NCBI GenBank assembly: GCA_964479465.1
Contig: CAYZMG010000013.1
Span: 1-64,000, forward strand
Direction of reading: 5' to 3'
Origin: CADCTB01 sp964479465
Lineage (GTDB): Bacteria; Actinomycetota; Acidimicrobiia; Acidimicrobiales; AC-14
DNA: 64,000 nt
Below, one piece after another: positions 23,273 through 33,472 of the stretch. The first letter of the stretch is position 1; each line of letters starts with the position of its first letter. The notes beneath the pieces are model-generated. The model saw nothing but the letters and a program-made list of their open reading frames with translations. It had not been told where the DNA came from and did not search any database. The translations under genes and the position numbers were made by a program.

Positions 23273-23887
23273 TCATCCGGCTCGCGCCTTGACGCGGGCG
23301 AAGAAGGCGTTGAGCTCGGCCCGGGCCTCCTGGCCGCCGTCGAAGCCCTGCCACAGCCGCCGCATCTGGCCGACGAGCTCGTAGCAGGCGTCGATCGGCA
23401 CCAGGTAGCCCTCGGCCGGCGCCCGCACGAGAAGGGCTTCCACGTCGGATTCGATGCTCGCCAGCTCGGGGTTGGCCTCCGAGAGCCGGTCCCAGGTGTC
23501 GAGTGGTAGCAGGGACTCGGTGGCGCCGGCGGGGCTCGGGTAGAACGCCACCACCCGGTCCTCCACCGAGTTCTTGAAGAAGAACGCCATGGCGACCGGA
23601 ATCTGCAGCTCCTCCCACTGGCCCGGCGAAAGGGCGAACGAGCGGAGGGTGACGTAGCGGTCGGGCACGGCGCGGAAGCGCTTGCCGCCGGCGCCGCCGG
23701 ATGCGAACAGCAGGTAACAGGGGCGGCAGGCGCACATCAGGCCCCGGTTGTCGAGGTCGACGACGTGGCCGTGCTCGTCGGCCACCTCGGCCGTGCACAT
23801 CTCGCACCGCTCGCCGGGCCGGGGCAACGGGACCGGCGCCCGCAGCCGCTGTAGCAGGTCGAACGCCCCGGTCTGCTGTGCCGTCAA
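23273..23887 (-). CDS. DUF5947 family protein, hydrogenase cluster
   Basis: 204 residues with a Cys-rich N-terminal half (CEMC near residue 28, CACRPC near 52), as in a zinc ribbon or rubredoxin-like site, then KRFRAVPDRYVTLRSFALSPGQWEELQIPVAMAFFF, typical of DUF5947. The TTG start overlaps the NifU-domain gene stop (TTGA). Conserved with HhySL hydrogenases. Metal binding is suggested by the Cys set; role unknown. Confidence 0.8.
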   Translation of the reverse strand: MTAQQTGAFDLLQRLRAPVPLPRPGERCEMCTAEVADEHGHVVDLDNRGLMCACRPCYLLFASGGAGGKRFRAVPDRYVTLRSFALSPGQWEELQIPVAMAFFFKNSVEDRVVAFYPSPAGATESLLPLDTWDRLSEANPELASIESDVEALLVRAPAEGYLVPIDACYELVGQMRRLWQGFDGGQEARAELNAFFARVKARAG

Positions 23888-24444
23888 CGCACACCGACGG
23901 GCTTGGCCGTCAACTTGATCGGGGTCGGCGGGACGACCGGCTCCGGCGGAGGCTCGGGCTCAATCCACCCGTCGACGATGATGTGGGCCACCTCGGGCGC
24001 GGCCTGGCGGATGGCGTCCTCGACCGCCATCTTGAGCGTCACCGCGGACGACGGGCAGCCGTCGCAGCTGCCCAACAGGCGGATGGTGACAGCGCCGGCC
24101 TCCTCGTCGACCTCCAGCACCTCGACGTCGCCGCCGTGGGAGGCCAGGTAGGGACGAACCGAGTCGAGGGCGACGTCGATGCGCGACGCCAGCTCGAAGG
24201 GATGCAGCCCGTGCAGCACGAGCAGGTTGTGCACCAACCCGTTCTTCACCACCTTGTCGAGGAGCACCACATCCCCCGAGTCGACGATCAGCTCCATGAC
24301 GTTGTTCAGCCCCGCGCCGTAGAGATCCGTCACCAACCGGATGCACTCCTCCGCCCGCTGGCGGGCGGTCGGCTCGAGCATCCGGAGCTCCTCCAGGAGG
24401 TGCTCCAGACGCTCGCCGACACTTGTCAGGTCCTGGGACGTCAC
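23884..24444 (-). CDS. NifU-like domain protein of the hydrogenase operon
   Basis: 186 residues from a GTG overlapping the hhyL stop (GTGA at 24441-24444). N-terminal helical part (LTSVGERLEHLLEELRML), then a NifU C-terminal domain: RPYLASHGGDVEVLEVDEEAGAVTIRLLGSCDGCPSSAVTLKMAVEDAI with the CxxC that binds an Fe-S cluster. Probably a scaffold or carrier for cluster insertion into the hydrogenase small subunit, or an electron-transfer partner. Context inference. Confidence 0.88.
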   Translation of the reverse strand: MTSQDLTSVGERLEHLLEELRMLEPTARQRAEECIRLVTDLYGAGLNNVMELIVDSGDVVLLDKVVKNGLVHNLLVLHGLHPFELASRIDVALDSVRPYLASHGGDVEVLEVDEEAGAVTIRLLGSCDGCPSSAVTLKMAVEDAIRQAAPEVAHIIVDGWIEPEPPPEPVVPPTPIKLTAKPVGVR

Positions 24445-26234
24445 CCCTCGTACGACGTCGGGGAGTGGGTCTTGCGCAGCACCTTGCCCTTGCCCAGGTA
24501 CATGTGGACACCACACGGCAGGCAGGGGTCGAAGCTGCGGACGGCCCGCATGATGTCGATGCCCTTGAAGTTCTCCCGGTCGTTCTCCTCAAAGATCGGT
24601 GTGTTCATCACCGCGTCCTCGTAGGGGCCGGGGGTGCCGAAGGAGTCGCGGGGGTTGGCATTCCAGGGCGTCGGGGGGTACGGGTGGTAGTTGGCGATCT
24701 TGCCGCCCTTGATCACCATGTGGTGGGAGAGCACGCCACGCACGGCCTCGGTGAAGCCGACGCCCACGCCCTCGTCGGGGACCTCGAAGGACTCCCACGT
24801 CTTGGTGTGGCCGGCCCGGATCTCGGCCAGGGCCTTCTCGCTGAAGTACAGGGCCTGGGCCGCGGCGTAGGCCTGGAAGTAGGTGCGGGCCCGGTTGCGC
24901 TCGATGGCGTTGGACCACTTCGGGATCTTCCACTCGAAACTGACTTCGGGCTTCAGCGCGGTGCGGGGCAGGTTGATCTGCACGCTGTGCCCGGTGGCCT
25001 TGACGAAGCCGGTATCCACCAGTCCAGAAAGTGCCGTGGACCACAGGCGGGCGATGGGGCCGCCACCGGTGTCGAGGGCGAGGTGGTCCTTGCCGTCGAA
25101 CCAGCGGGGCGACATGACCCAGCTGTACTTGTCGTCGAAGTCCCGCTTCTGGGGCTGGGGGATCGTGTGCTGGTTCCACGGGTGGGTGCGGTCCACCGGG
25201 TTCCCGAGCGGGTCCTTGTCGACGAACATGGGCTGGTCGCCCCAGTCGTCGTAGAACGAGCTGCCGAGAAGGATGCGGATGCCGAGGTTGATGTCGACCA
25301 GGTCGTTGGTCACGAGCTTGCCGTCGACCACGACGCCGGGCGTCACATACATGGCCCGGCCCCACTTGGTCATGTCCCGGTAGTTGAAGTTGCAGACGTC
25401 GGGGTCCTGGAACGCGCCCCAGCAGTTGAGCAGGATGCGCCGGCGGCCGACCTCCTCGTAGCCGGGCATGGCCTCGTAGATGAAGTCGAATAGATCGTCG
25501 TGCAAGGGGACGACCTTCTTCATGAACTCGACGTAGCGCATCAGCCGGGTCAGGTAGTCGGTGAAGAGCTGGATGGTGGCGGTCGTGCCCACGCCGCCCG
25601 GGTACAGGGTGGAGGGATGCACGTGGCGGCCCTCCATGAGGCAGAACATCTCCCGGGTGTAGCGGCTGACGACCAGGGCCTCGCGGTAGAACTCGCCCGA
25701 GAACGGGTTGAGCGACCGCATGATGTCGCCGATGGTCCGGTAGCCGTGGGCGTCCGTATTCGGCGCCTCGGTGGCGTTGGCCAGCTCGAGCACGCCGGGG
25801 TTTGTCTCGGCGACCATCTTCTCGCAGTAGTCGACCCCGACCAGGTTCTCCTGGAAGATGTTGTGGTCGAACATGTACTCCGCCGCCTCGCCGAGGTTGA
25901 CGATCCACTCGCCCAGGTGCGGCGGGCGCACGTCGTAGGCCATGTTCTGGCAGTAGACAGAACAGGTCGCGTGGTTGTCACCGCAGATGCCGCAGATGCG
26001 GCTGGTGATGAAGTGGGCGTCGCGCGGGTCCTTGCCCTTCATGAAGATGCTGTAGCCCCGGAAGATCGACGACGTCGAGTGACAGTCGACAACCCGGCCG
26101 GTGCCGAAGTCGATCTTGGTATAGATCCCGAGGCTCCCGACGATGCGGGTGATCGGGTCCCACGCCATCTCGACCAGCTCGGAATCCCGGCTGTCCTTGG
26201 TTGAGCCCGTCCTCTTCGGAATCGTCGTCGCCAT
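24441..26234 (-). CDS. hhyL: [NiFe] hydrogenase large subunit, group 1h-type
   Basis: 597 residues. The two nickel-binding motifs are complete: RICGICGDNH (Cys81, Cys84) and DPCLPCGVH (Cys571, Cys574), the latter followed by a 20-residue tail (MYLGKGKVLRKTHSPTSYEG) to be removed by the protease at 20760. HATCSVYCQNMAYDVRPPH and the ending match the actinobacterial high-affinity, oxygen-tolerant class that consumes atmospheric H2. Transcribed after hhyS with a 65-bp spacer. Electrons probably reach the respiratory chain; the cytochrome b subunit of classic group 1 enzymes is absent, as in this class. Confidence 0.95.
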   Translation of the reverse strand: MATTIPKRTGSTKDSRDSELVEMAWDPITRIVGSLGIYTKIDFGTGRVVDCHSTSSIFRGYSIFMKGKDPRDAHFITSRICGICGDNHATCSVYCQNMAYDVRPPHLGEWIVNLGEAAEYMFDHNIFQENLVGVDYCEKMVAETNPGVLELANATEAPNTDAHGYRTIGDIMRSLNPFSGEFYREALVVSRYTREMFCLMEGRHVHPSTLYPGGVGTTATIQLFTDYLTRLMRYVEFMKKVVPLHDDLFDFIYEAMPGYEEVGRRRILLNCWGAFQDPDVCNFNYRDMTKWGRAMYVTPGVVVDGKLVTNDLVDINLGIRILLGSSFYDDWGDQPMFVDKDPLGNPVDRTHPWNQHTIPQPQKRDFDDKYSWVMSPRWFDGKDHLALDTGGGPIARLWSTALSGLVDTGFVKATGHSVQINLPRTALKPEVSFEWKIPKWSNAIERNRARTYFQAYAAAQALYFSEKALAEIRAGHTKTWESFEVPDEGVGVGFTEAVRGVLSHHMVIKGGKIANYHPYPPTPWNANPRDSFGTPGPYEDAVMNTPIFEENDRENFKGIDIMRAVRSFDPCLPCGVHMYLGKGKVLRKTHSPTSYEG

Positions 26235-26299
26235 AAGAGAAAGTCCCCCTTCGTTGGAGAGTGTGGAGTGAAGTGTGTTGTGAGGGTTCAGCTACGCGA

Positions 26300-27391
<1,092 letters not shown>

Positions 27392-27727
27392 CGAGTTGAA
27401 CCCCCCTGTTCTCTGAGCGCGATGGAGTGGTGTTCGTGAGCGACGGCAGGCGTCGACCAAGGGTGGGAACCCCGAGTCGCCAGTAGAACTACACCCGTCG
27501 GCCACGCCTGTAAAGAAGTGTCCTTGGGCTAGGTGGGCGAGTTACTAGGTGTTCACAGCCTGTTCCTCGGCCCCCTGTTTTGTCGAAATCTGTTGCGGCG
27601 GCGGCGCTTCGGACGGAGACTTGTGAGAGGGCAGCGGCGGCGGCCAACCCTTACGGCGCAACCCGGCGGGCCCGTCCTCGCACCCATCTTCCGACAAATG
27701 ACGAGCCCGTCGGGGCCGCCGAAATGC
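27392..27727 (-). promoter_or_regulatory. Intergenic region carrying the hydrogenase operon promoter
   Basis: 336 bp without a gene between gcvPB and hhyS. On the minus strand TTTACA (27509-27514), 17 bp, then TAGTTC (27486-27491) is a reasonable promoter, giving a leader of roughly 85-90 nt before hhyS. Two inverted copies of TTTGTCG(G/A)AA (27579-27588 and 27689-27698) lie further upstream and might bind a regulator, though the match is short. Confidence 0.4.
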
Positions 27728-29305
27728 CTAGTTGGGGCGGGCGTCCCAGGTTGGTATCAGCTGCCGCGCCGCGCGCGCTTCGTCAAGGCGACCCACAGGG
27801 GATGTGCGCGGGGCATGGTGGGCATCGTCGGCCGTGCCGCCGGCGATGCGGAGCAGGGCGTCGGCCATCGCCGCGAGAGTCTGGGGGCTCTCGGTCTCGG
27901 TGGGCTCGATCATGAGCGCCTCCTCGACGATCAGCGGGAAGTACGTCGTCGGAGCGTGGAAGCCCTCCTCGAGCAGGCGCTTGGCCACGTCGAGCGCCCG
28001 CATGCCGCCGGCCTTCTTCAAGTTGGTGGCCGACGCCACGAACTCGTGCATGTTGGGGCGGTCGTAGGGGATGTCGTAGGTGCCGCGGAGGCGGTGGCGG
28101 AGCCAGTTGGCGTTGAGCACCGCCGCTTCGGAGACCTTGCGCAGCCCATCGCCCCCGTTGGCCAGGATGTACGACCAGGCCCGAGCCAGGGCCAAGGCGT
28201 TGCCGTGCCAGGAGTGGATGCGCCCGATCGAGTGCTCGGGCTCGACCCAAGCGAAGGTGCCGTCCCCCGCGCGAACAGGGCGGGGCCCGGGCAGGTACGG
28301 GAGAAGGCGTTCGGTGACCGCCACCGGGCCGGCGCCGGGGCCGCCGCCGCCGTGGGGCACGGCGAAGGTCTTGTGCAGGTTCATGTGCACGATGTCGAAG
28401 CCCATGTCCCCCGGGCGGGTGACGCCAAGGATGGCGTTGAGGTTGGCTCCGTCGTAGTAGAGGAGCCCGCCGGCCTCGTGCACGGCGCCGGCGATGGCGA
28501 CGATGTCCTCCTCGAACAGGCCGAGGGTGTTGGGGTTGGTAAGCATGATGCCGGCGACGTCGTCGTCGAGGCGGGCTTGCAGGGCCTCCAGGTCGACACA
28601 ACCCCGGTCGTCGCTCGGGATCTGGGTGACCGCATACCCGCCGAGGGTGACGGAGGCCGGGTTGGTACCGTGGGCCGAGTCGGGGATGAGGACCCGCCGG
28701 CGCTTGGCATCCTCGCCCCGAGACCCATGCCAGGCCCGCATGAGGAGAAGGCCGGTGAGCTCGCCGGCGGCGCCAGCCGGCGGCTGGAGGGTGGCGGCGG
28801 CCATACCCGTGATCCGGCAGAGGGCTTCCTCCAGGTCGGCGAAGAGCGCCATCCAGCCCTGGGTGAGCGCCGCCGGCGAGGCGGGGTGGACGTCGGCTAG
28901 CCCGGCCCGGGCCACGGCGTCGTCGCACAGCTTGGGGTTGTACTTCATGGTGCACGAGCCCAGCGGGTAGGCGCCCAGGTCGACGGAGAACTGGCGGTGG
29001 CTGAGGCGGGTCATGTGGGCGACCAGGTCGCGCTCGGAGACCTCGGCGACCGGCGCCGGCTCGGTGCGCAGGTGCTCGGCCGCCACCAGATCCTCGGCCG
29101 TCCACTCGGGCACGCCGGTCGTGCGGAAGTTGGCCGCCGTGCGGCCCGGCGACGACAGCTCGAACAGCGTGGGCTCTTCGTCGCGCCCCATGAGCGGGGC
29201 GCTCGACGCCCGACCGCCGGGCGCGGCGGCGGCACCCCCTCGTTCTGGCTGCACTGACGGTCGAATGCGACCGCTGGTGCTGCCAGAACGGTCGGAGGCG
29301 GTCAC
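27728..29305 (-). CDS. gcvPB: Glycine dehydrogenase (decarboxylating) subunit 2
   Basis: 525 residues from a GTG overlapping the gcvPA stop; an inner ATG at 29191 gives 487 residues, closer to the usual length. Signatures: LGSCTMKYNPK, LQPPAGAAGELTGLLLMRAWH, DSAHGTNPAS, DGANLNAILG, and NLHKTFAVPHGGGGPG with the PLP-binding Lys. Together with GcvPA it forms the split P-protein that decarboxylates glycine and passes the aminomethyl group to lipoyl-GcvH. The first 38 residues after the GTG are low-complexity and may be untranslated. Confidence 0.95.
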   Translation of the reverse strand: MTASDRSGSTSGRIRPSVQPERGGAAAAPGGRASSAPLMGRDEEPTLFELSSPGRTAANFRTTGVPEWTAEDLVAAEHLRTEPAPVAEVSERDLVAHMTRLSHRQFSVDLGAYPLGSCTMKYNPKLCDDAVARAGLADVHPASPAALTQGWMALFADLEEALCRITGMAAATLQPPAGAAGELTGLLLMRAWHGSRGEDAKRRRVLIPDSAHGTNPASVTLGGYAVTQIPSDDRGCVDLEALQARLDDDVAGIMLTNPNTLGLFEEDIVAIAGAVHEAGGLLYYDGANLNAILGVTRPGDMGFDIVHMNLHKTFAVPHGGGGPGAGPVAVTERLLPYLPGPRPVRAGDGTFAWVEPEHSIGRIHSWHGNALALARAWSYILANGGDGLRKVSEAAVLNANWLRHRLRGTYDIPYDRPNMHEFVASATNLKKAGGMRALDVAKRLLEEGFHAPTTYFPLIVEEALMIEPTETESPQTLAAMADALLRIAGGTADDAHHAPRTSPVGRLDEARAARQLIPTWDARPN

Positions 29306-30624
29306 CGGACCACCTTCTCCATCGCCGCCACGTAGGCGTCGATCTCGACGCGCGTGCGCTTCTCGGTGACGGCCACGAGCAGCCCCCCGCCGTATTCCTC
29401 GCCCAGGGCCACGCCGGCCAGGAAGCCCTCCTCGGCCATGCGGTCGACCACGGCGCCGGCGTCGACCGGCGTACGGATGGCGAACTCCCGCAGGACCGGT
29501 GCCGTGGCCAGGGGCTCCACGCCGTCGATGGCCAGCAGCGCCTCCCGGGCGTAGCGGGTTCCCCGTGCGCAACGCAGGGCCAGCTCCCGGAGGCCGGCGG
29601 TGCCCAGCCAGCCAAGGTGGACCAGGAAGCACACCGCCATCAGGGTCTGGTTGGTGCAGACGTTCGACGACGCCTTCTCCCGCCGGATGTCCTGCTCCCT
29701 CGTACGGAGGGTGGTGACGTAGGCCCGCCGGCCATGGGTGTCGACCGTCTCGCCCACCAGGCGGCCGGGCAGCCGGCGGACATGCTCCCGGCGGCAGGCG
29801 AACAGGCCCAGGTACGGGCCGCCCAGCGACAGCGGGGCGCCGAACGGTTGCCCCTCCCCCACCACGACGTCGGCACCCAGAGAGCCGGGCGGCTTGAGCA
29901 GGCCGGCGGAGACGGGGTCGGCGACCACCACGAGAAGCGCACCCAGCTGCCGGGCCAGTTCGCCGGCCGCAGCCACGTCCTCCAGGCAGCCGAGGAAGTT
30001 GGGGCTCTGGACGACGACGGCGCCGGGCTGGCCCTCGGCGGGGAAGGCAGTGCGGCCATCGACGAGGGCGACATCGACCAACTGGTGGCCGGTGCCGACA
30101 GCCATGGTGGCGGCGACCTGGCGCCACTGGGGGTGGACGCCCCGGGAGAGCCACACTTCCTGGCGCCCGGTGGCGGCCACGGCCAGGTTGACCGCCTCGA
30201 CAAGGGCCGACGCACCGTCGTAGAGCGACGCGTTGGCGACATCGGTGCCGAACAGGCGGCAGACCAGCGTCTGGTACTCGAAGAGGGCCTGGAGGACACC
30301 CTGGGCCACCTCGGGCTGGTAAGGCGTGTAGGCGGTGACGAACTCCGAACGGAAGGCCAGACGGCCGACCACTGAGGGGATGTCGTGGTCATAGGCGCCG
30401 GCTCCGGCGAAGCACACCAGATCGCGGCCCACGGGCCGGTTGGCGCCGGCGTAGGCGTCGAAGCGGCCGGCGACGTCGGCCTCGGCCAGCCCCGGCGCCA
30501 TGTCGAGGCCGCTCGCCAGCCTCAGGGCGGCGGGGACGGCGTCGAAGAGCTCCTCGACGGAGGAGAGGCCCATGAAGGCCAGCATCTCGGCGATCTCGTC
30601 GTCGGTGTGGGGAACGAAGTGCAT
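29302..30624 (-). CDS. gcvPA: Glycine dehydrogenase (decarboxylating) subunit 1
   Basis: 440 residues, typical for GcvPA. MHFVPHTDDEIAEML at the start, CFAGAGAYDHDIPSVV, FVTAYTPYQPEVAQGVLQALFEYQT, and the NVCTNQTLMA segment of the family. Pairs with GcvPB in the split P-protein. Its ATG directly follows the gcvT stop. Part of the gcvT-gcvPA-gcvPB operon on the minus strand; gcvH lies 8 kb away at 38854. Confidence 0.95.
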   Translation of the reverse strand: MHFVPHTDDEIAEMLAFMGLSSVEELFDAVPAALRLASGLDMAPGLAEADVAGRFDAYAGANRPVGRDLVCFAGAGAYDHDIPSVVGRLAFRSEFVTAYTPYQPEVAQGVLQALFEYQTLVCRLFGTDVANASLYDGASALVEAVNLAVAATGRQEVWLSRGVHPQWRQVAATMAVGTGHQLVDVALVDGRTAFPAEGQPGAVVVQSPNFLGCLEDVAAAGELARQLGALLVVVADPVSAGLLKPPGSLGADVVVGEGQPFGAPLSLGGPYLGLFACRREHVRRLPGRLVGETVDTHGRRAYVTTLRTREQDIRREKASSNVCTNQTLMAVCFLVHLGWLGTAGLRELALRCARGTRYAREALLAIDGVEPLATAPVLREFAIRTPVDAGAVVDRMAEEGFLAGVALGEEYGGGLLVAVTEKRTRVEIDAYVAAMEKVVR

Positions 30625-31680
30625 TTACGGCCGGCGGCGGGACACGAAGGGCGGGTGGACCACCGTGGCCGCCAGGCGCGAGCCCCGGGCGTCGACCGAC
30701 ACCACGGCGCCGGCCGGGACCGCCGGAGGCAGGAAGGCGAGGGCGATGCCCCGCCCGAGTGTGGGCGAGAAGTTGCCGCTCGTCACGTCGCCGATCGCCA
30801 CCCCGTCCATCATCACCTTGTAGCCGGAGCGGGGCGGCTGGCGGCCCTCCACCTCGAGACCCCGGAGGATTCGCTCGATGCCCCGCTGGCGTTCGGCCTC
30901 CAGGGCATCGCGGCCCCGGAAGTCGCCCTTGTCCCAGGAGACCACCCAGTCCAGCCCGGCCTGGGCCGGCGTGATGCCCCGCCCGAGCTCGTGGCCGTGG
31001 AGGGGCAGACCGGCTTCGAGGCGGAGCGTGTCACGGGCGCCGAGGCCGGCGGGCAGGATGCCGGCGTCGAGGAGCGCCTCCCAGAGCTCGGGGGCGGCGC
31101 CGGCGGGGATGGCGATCTCCACACCGTCCTCGCCGGTGTAGCCGGTGCCGGCGACGACGCAGGTCGCCCCGTGCCACTTCACGGTGGCGACGGCGAAACG
31201 GGGGACGGCCGCGGCCTCGGGTGATACGTCGGCCAACCAGCGCCGGGACTCCGGCCCCTGGACAGCGATCACCGCCCGGGAATGAGTGATGTCCTCGCCG
31301 CCGATCGCCGCTCGGACCCCCTCGGTATTGGCCGCGTTGGGCATGACGTGGAACTCCTGCGGGCCCACCCACCAGACGATGATGTCGTCGAGCACGGAGC
31401 CGTCGTCGTCGAGCAGGTGGGTGTACTGGGCCCGGCCGGGAGCGACCTTGCGCAGGTCGTTGGTGAACGCCCCCTGGATGGCGTCGTGGGCGCCGGCGCC
31501 GTCGAGACGGACGGTGCCCAGGTGGCTGACGTCGAACGCCACCGCACCGGTACGACAGGTGCGGTGCTCAGCCAGGGTGCCCGACGGGTACGACAGCGGC
31601 ATCTCCCAGCCCGAGAAGGGCACCATCTTGGCCCCGAGGGCCCGGTGGGCGGCGTCAAGTGGAGAGCGGCGATCCGGCAT
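30625..31680 (-). CDS. gcvT: Aminomethyltransferase (glycine cleavage T protein)
   Basis: 351 residues: LDAAHRALGAKMVPFSGWEMPLSY near the N-terminus, AFDVSHLGTVRLDGAGA, DDIIVWWV, GYTGEDGVEI, and GARDTLRLEAGLPLHGHEL, all T-protein landmarks. It takes the methylamine group from GcvH and transfers C1 to tetrahydrofolate. First gene of the operon. I searched its 5' region for a glycine riboswitch and saw none. Confidence 0.95.
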   Translation of the reverse strand: MPDRRSPLDAAHRALGAKMVPFSGWEMPLSYPSGTLAEHRTCRTGAVAFDVSHLGTVRLDGAGAHDAIQGAFTNDLRKVAPGRAQYTHLLDDDGSVLDDIIVWWVGPQEFHVMPNAANTEGVRAAIGGEDITHSRAVIAVQGPESRRWLADVSPEAAAVPRFAVATVKWHGATCVVAGTGYTGEDGVEIAIPAGAAPELWEALLDAGILPAGLGARDTLRLEAGLPLHGHELGRGITPAQAGLDWVVSWDKGDFRGRDALEAERQRGIERILRGLEVEGRQPPRSGYKVMMDGVAIGDVTSGNFSPTLGRGIALAFLPPAVPAGAVVSVDARGSRLAATVVHPPFVSRRRP

Positions 31681-31887
31681 GGCTCCCTGAGGCTACCGGG
31701 CGTCCGCGTCAGGAGTGTTCCTCCCGACGGTGGCCGCTGCCACGCACTAGAACGGGCGGGGTGAGCTGCGGGACGCGGACGCAGGAGGTGCGGGACCCTC
31801 GCGGGCTCCACTTGACGGCCCGCCGTGACGCCGCGCGTTCAAGACCTGGCATTACGTTGAAACGGGCCAGGAGCTGAAGGGTCACGG

Positions 31888-33441
31888 GTGAATCCAGGAC
31901 AGGGAGTACGAGCAGCCACCCTCCGCCGCCGCATGCAGTTCCTGTTCGTGCCCTTCGTGCTCCTGCTCTTCGCCAACCTCGCCATCGACCGCTACTTCGT
32001 CCAGCAGCGCGCCGCGGTCCTGAGGTTGGTGGAGGGCCGTCTCAACCCGGCCCGGGTGGCGCTCTCCGACCTGCTGGTCGGCCTGGTCGACCAGGAGACC
32101 GGCGAGCGGGGGTACATCATCACGGGCCAGGACTCGTTTCTCGGTCCGTACCACGACGGACAGGTCCGGGTCGACGCCAGGCTCGACGAGCTCGACGCCC
32201 TGCTGTCCTATGACGCCGACCTGCGGGCCGGCCTCCAGCGGGCCCGCAGCCGGGTGGCCGCCTGGCGTCAGCTCGGGGCCGAGTTCGAGTTGAGCACCAA
32301 GCGGGCCGGCCGCGACGCGGAGGCCGCGGCCCTGGTGGCCACCGGCACTGCCATGACCCTCTTCGACGCCGCCCGAGCCGAGGTGGCCGACCTCCAGATG
32401 GCTGTACGGGAGGAGCTGACGATCAGGGAGCGTCGCCTGGACGACGTGCGCCGGCGCCTGACCGACCTGCGCCTCGCCAGCGCGGTCCTCGGCGTCGCCG
32501 TCGTCCTGCTGGCCCGGTCGCTGCTTTCCCGTTGGATCACCCGGCCGGTCGCGGCCCTGGGCGACGCCGTGAGGGTGGTGGCCGCCGGCGACCTTGACCA
32601 CCCCATACCTGCGGTGGGGCCGCCCGACCTGGCCGGGCTGGGGCGTGACGTCGAGGCCATGCGGGAGCGGCTCGTGGCCGAGATAGGCGAGGCCAGCGCC
32701 GCCCGCGCCGCACTGGCCCAGCGGGGCATGATCGTGCTCGGGCTGCGTGACGCGCTTGCCCCCGGGGACCTCGACCTTCACGACGGGCTGGTCATCGCCA
32801 CCCGGTTCCAGCCCGCGGAGGGGGTCGTGGCGGGCGACTGGTTCGATGTCATCCATCGCGAGGGTGAACGTTTCGTCGTCGTCCTGGTCGACATCTCCGG
32901 CCACGGTGCAGAGGCGGGCGTCTTCGCCCTCAAGACCAAGTTCCTCACCCTGAGCGCGCTGCGGAACGGCATGGGCCCGGCAGAGTCACTCCGCTGGCTC
33001 GCAGATCAACTGGGCGACACCGGCGACCAGTTCCTCACCGGCGTCATCATCGAGATCGATGCCTCCACCGGCTGCATTCGCTACGCCAGCGCCGGCCATC
33101 CCCCCGTCCTCGTGTCGGACGGGGCCTCGGTCGTCACGCTCGGCCCCACCGGACCGCTGCTGGGACCGCTCTCGGGTGACTGGGCAGACGCACGGGCCGA
33201 GCTCCCTCCCCGTGGCGTCCTTGCCGTCTACAGCGACGGGCTGATCGAGGCACATGGCGCCGACGGGGACCAGTTCGGCGTCGAGAGATTGGCGGCGCTA
33301 CTGGTGGCCGAGGAGAACGAGAACGACCCCGAGACCGTGGCCGGGGCATGCATGGCCGAGTTGGCGGCCTTGCAGGGCGAGCACGAACCCGACGACATCA
33401 CGCTGGTGGTGGTGGGCTGCCGGTCACTGGGCCACCAGTGA
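31888..33441 (+). CDS. Membrane PP2C/SpoIIE-type phosphatase with CHASE3-like sensor and HAMP
   Basis: 517 residues from GTG. TM1 (FLFVPFVLLLFANLAI, about 19-35), extracellular CHASE3-like helices (about 36-175, with VDQETGERGYIITGQDSFLGPY), TM2 (about 190-208), HAMP (VAALGDAVRVVAAGDLDHPIP), then a RsbU-type phosphatase domain (about 285-515): VAGDWFDVI, LVDISGHGAEAG, YASAGHPPVLV, VYSDGLIEAHG and PDDITLVVV, so the metal-binding Asp residues are present. Such proteins dephosphorylate anti-sigma antagonists in partner-switching stress pathways; no partner gene lies nearby. Confidence 0.9.
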   Translation: MNPGQGVRAATLRRRMQFLFVPFVLLLFANLAIDRYFVQQRAAVLRLVEGRLNPARVALSDLLVGLVDQETGERGYIITGQDSFLGPYHDGQVRVDARLDELDALLSYDADLRAGLQRARSRVAAWRQLGAEFELSTKRAGRDAEAAALVATGTAMTLFDAARAEVADLQMAVREELTIRERRLDDVRRRLTDLRLASAVLGVAVVLLARSLLSRWITRPVAALGDAVRVVAAGDLDHPIPAVGPPDLAGLGRDVEAMRERLVAEIGEASAARAALAQRGMIVLGLRDALAPGDLDLHDGLVIATRFQPAEGVVAGDWFDVIHREGERFVVVLVDISGHGAEAGVFALKTKFLTLSALRNGMGPAESLRWLADQLGDTGDQFLTGVIIEIDASTGCIRYASAGHPPVLVSDGASVVTLGPTGPLLGPLSGDWADARAELPPRGVLAVYSDGLIEAHGADGDQFGVERLAALLVAEENENDPETVAGACMAELAALQGEHEPDDITLVVVGCRSLGHQ

Positions 33442-33472
33442 ATGCTCTCGGACCGGCCTCCCGGGCCGGTCA
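33433..33472. repeat. Dispersed inverted-repeat element, copy B
   Basis: CAGTGAATGCT, then GGACCGGCCTCCCGGGCCGG and TCA. The core is a perfect 8-bp inverted repeat (GACCGGCC / GGCCGGTC, 5-nt loop). It fills the 28 bp between two convergent genes and contributes the stop codons of both. Compare 9061-9101 and 48929-48994. It could act as a bidirectional terminator here. Confidence 0.75.

Noticed and set aside
27579..27698. Inverted pair TTTGTCGAAA / TTCCGACAAA upstream of hhyS as an operator
   Set aside because: Ten-base match separated by 100 bp with one mismatch; too weak to claim a regulator site on its own.
27728..30154. 808-codon frame suggesting a giant gcvPB fusion
   Set aside because: The extra 5' part is out of frame with gcvPA and has no homology; gcvPB starts at the GTGA overlap at 29305 or the Met at 29191.
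31681..31887. Possible glycine riboswitch upstream of gcvT
   Set aside because: The region lacks the conserved glycine aptamer segments on either strand; only an unremarkable short inverted pair (TTCAA...TTGAA) was seen.
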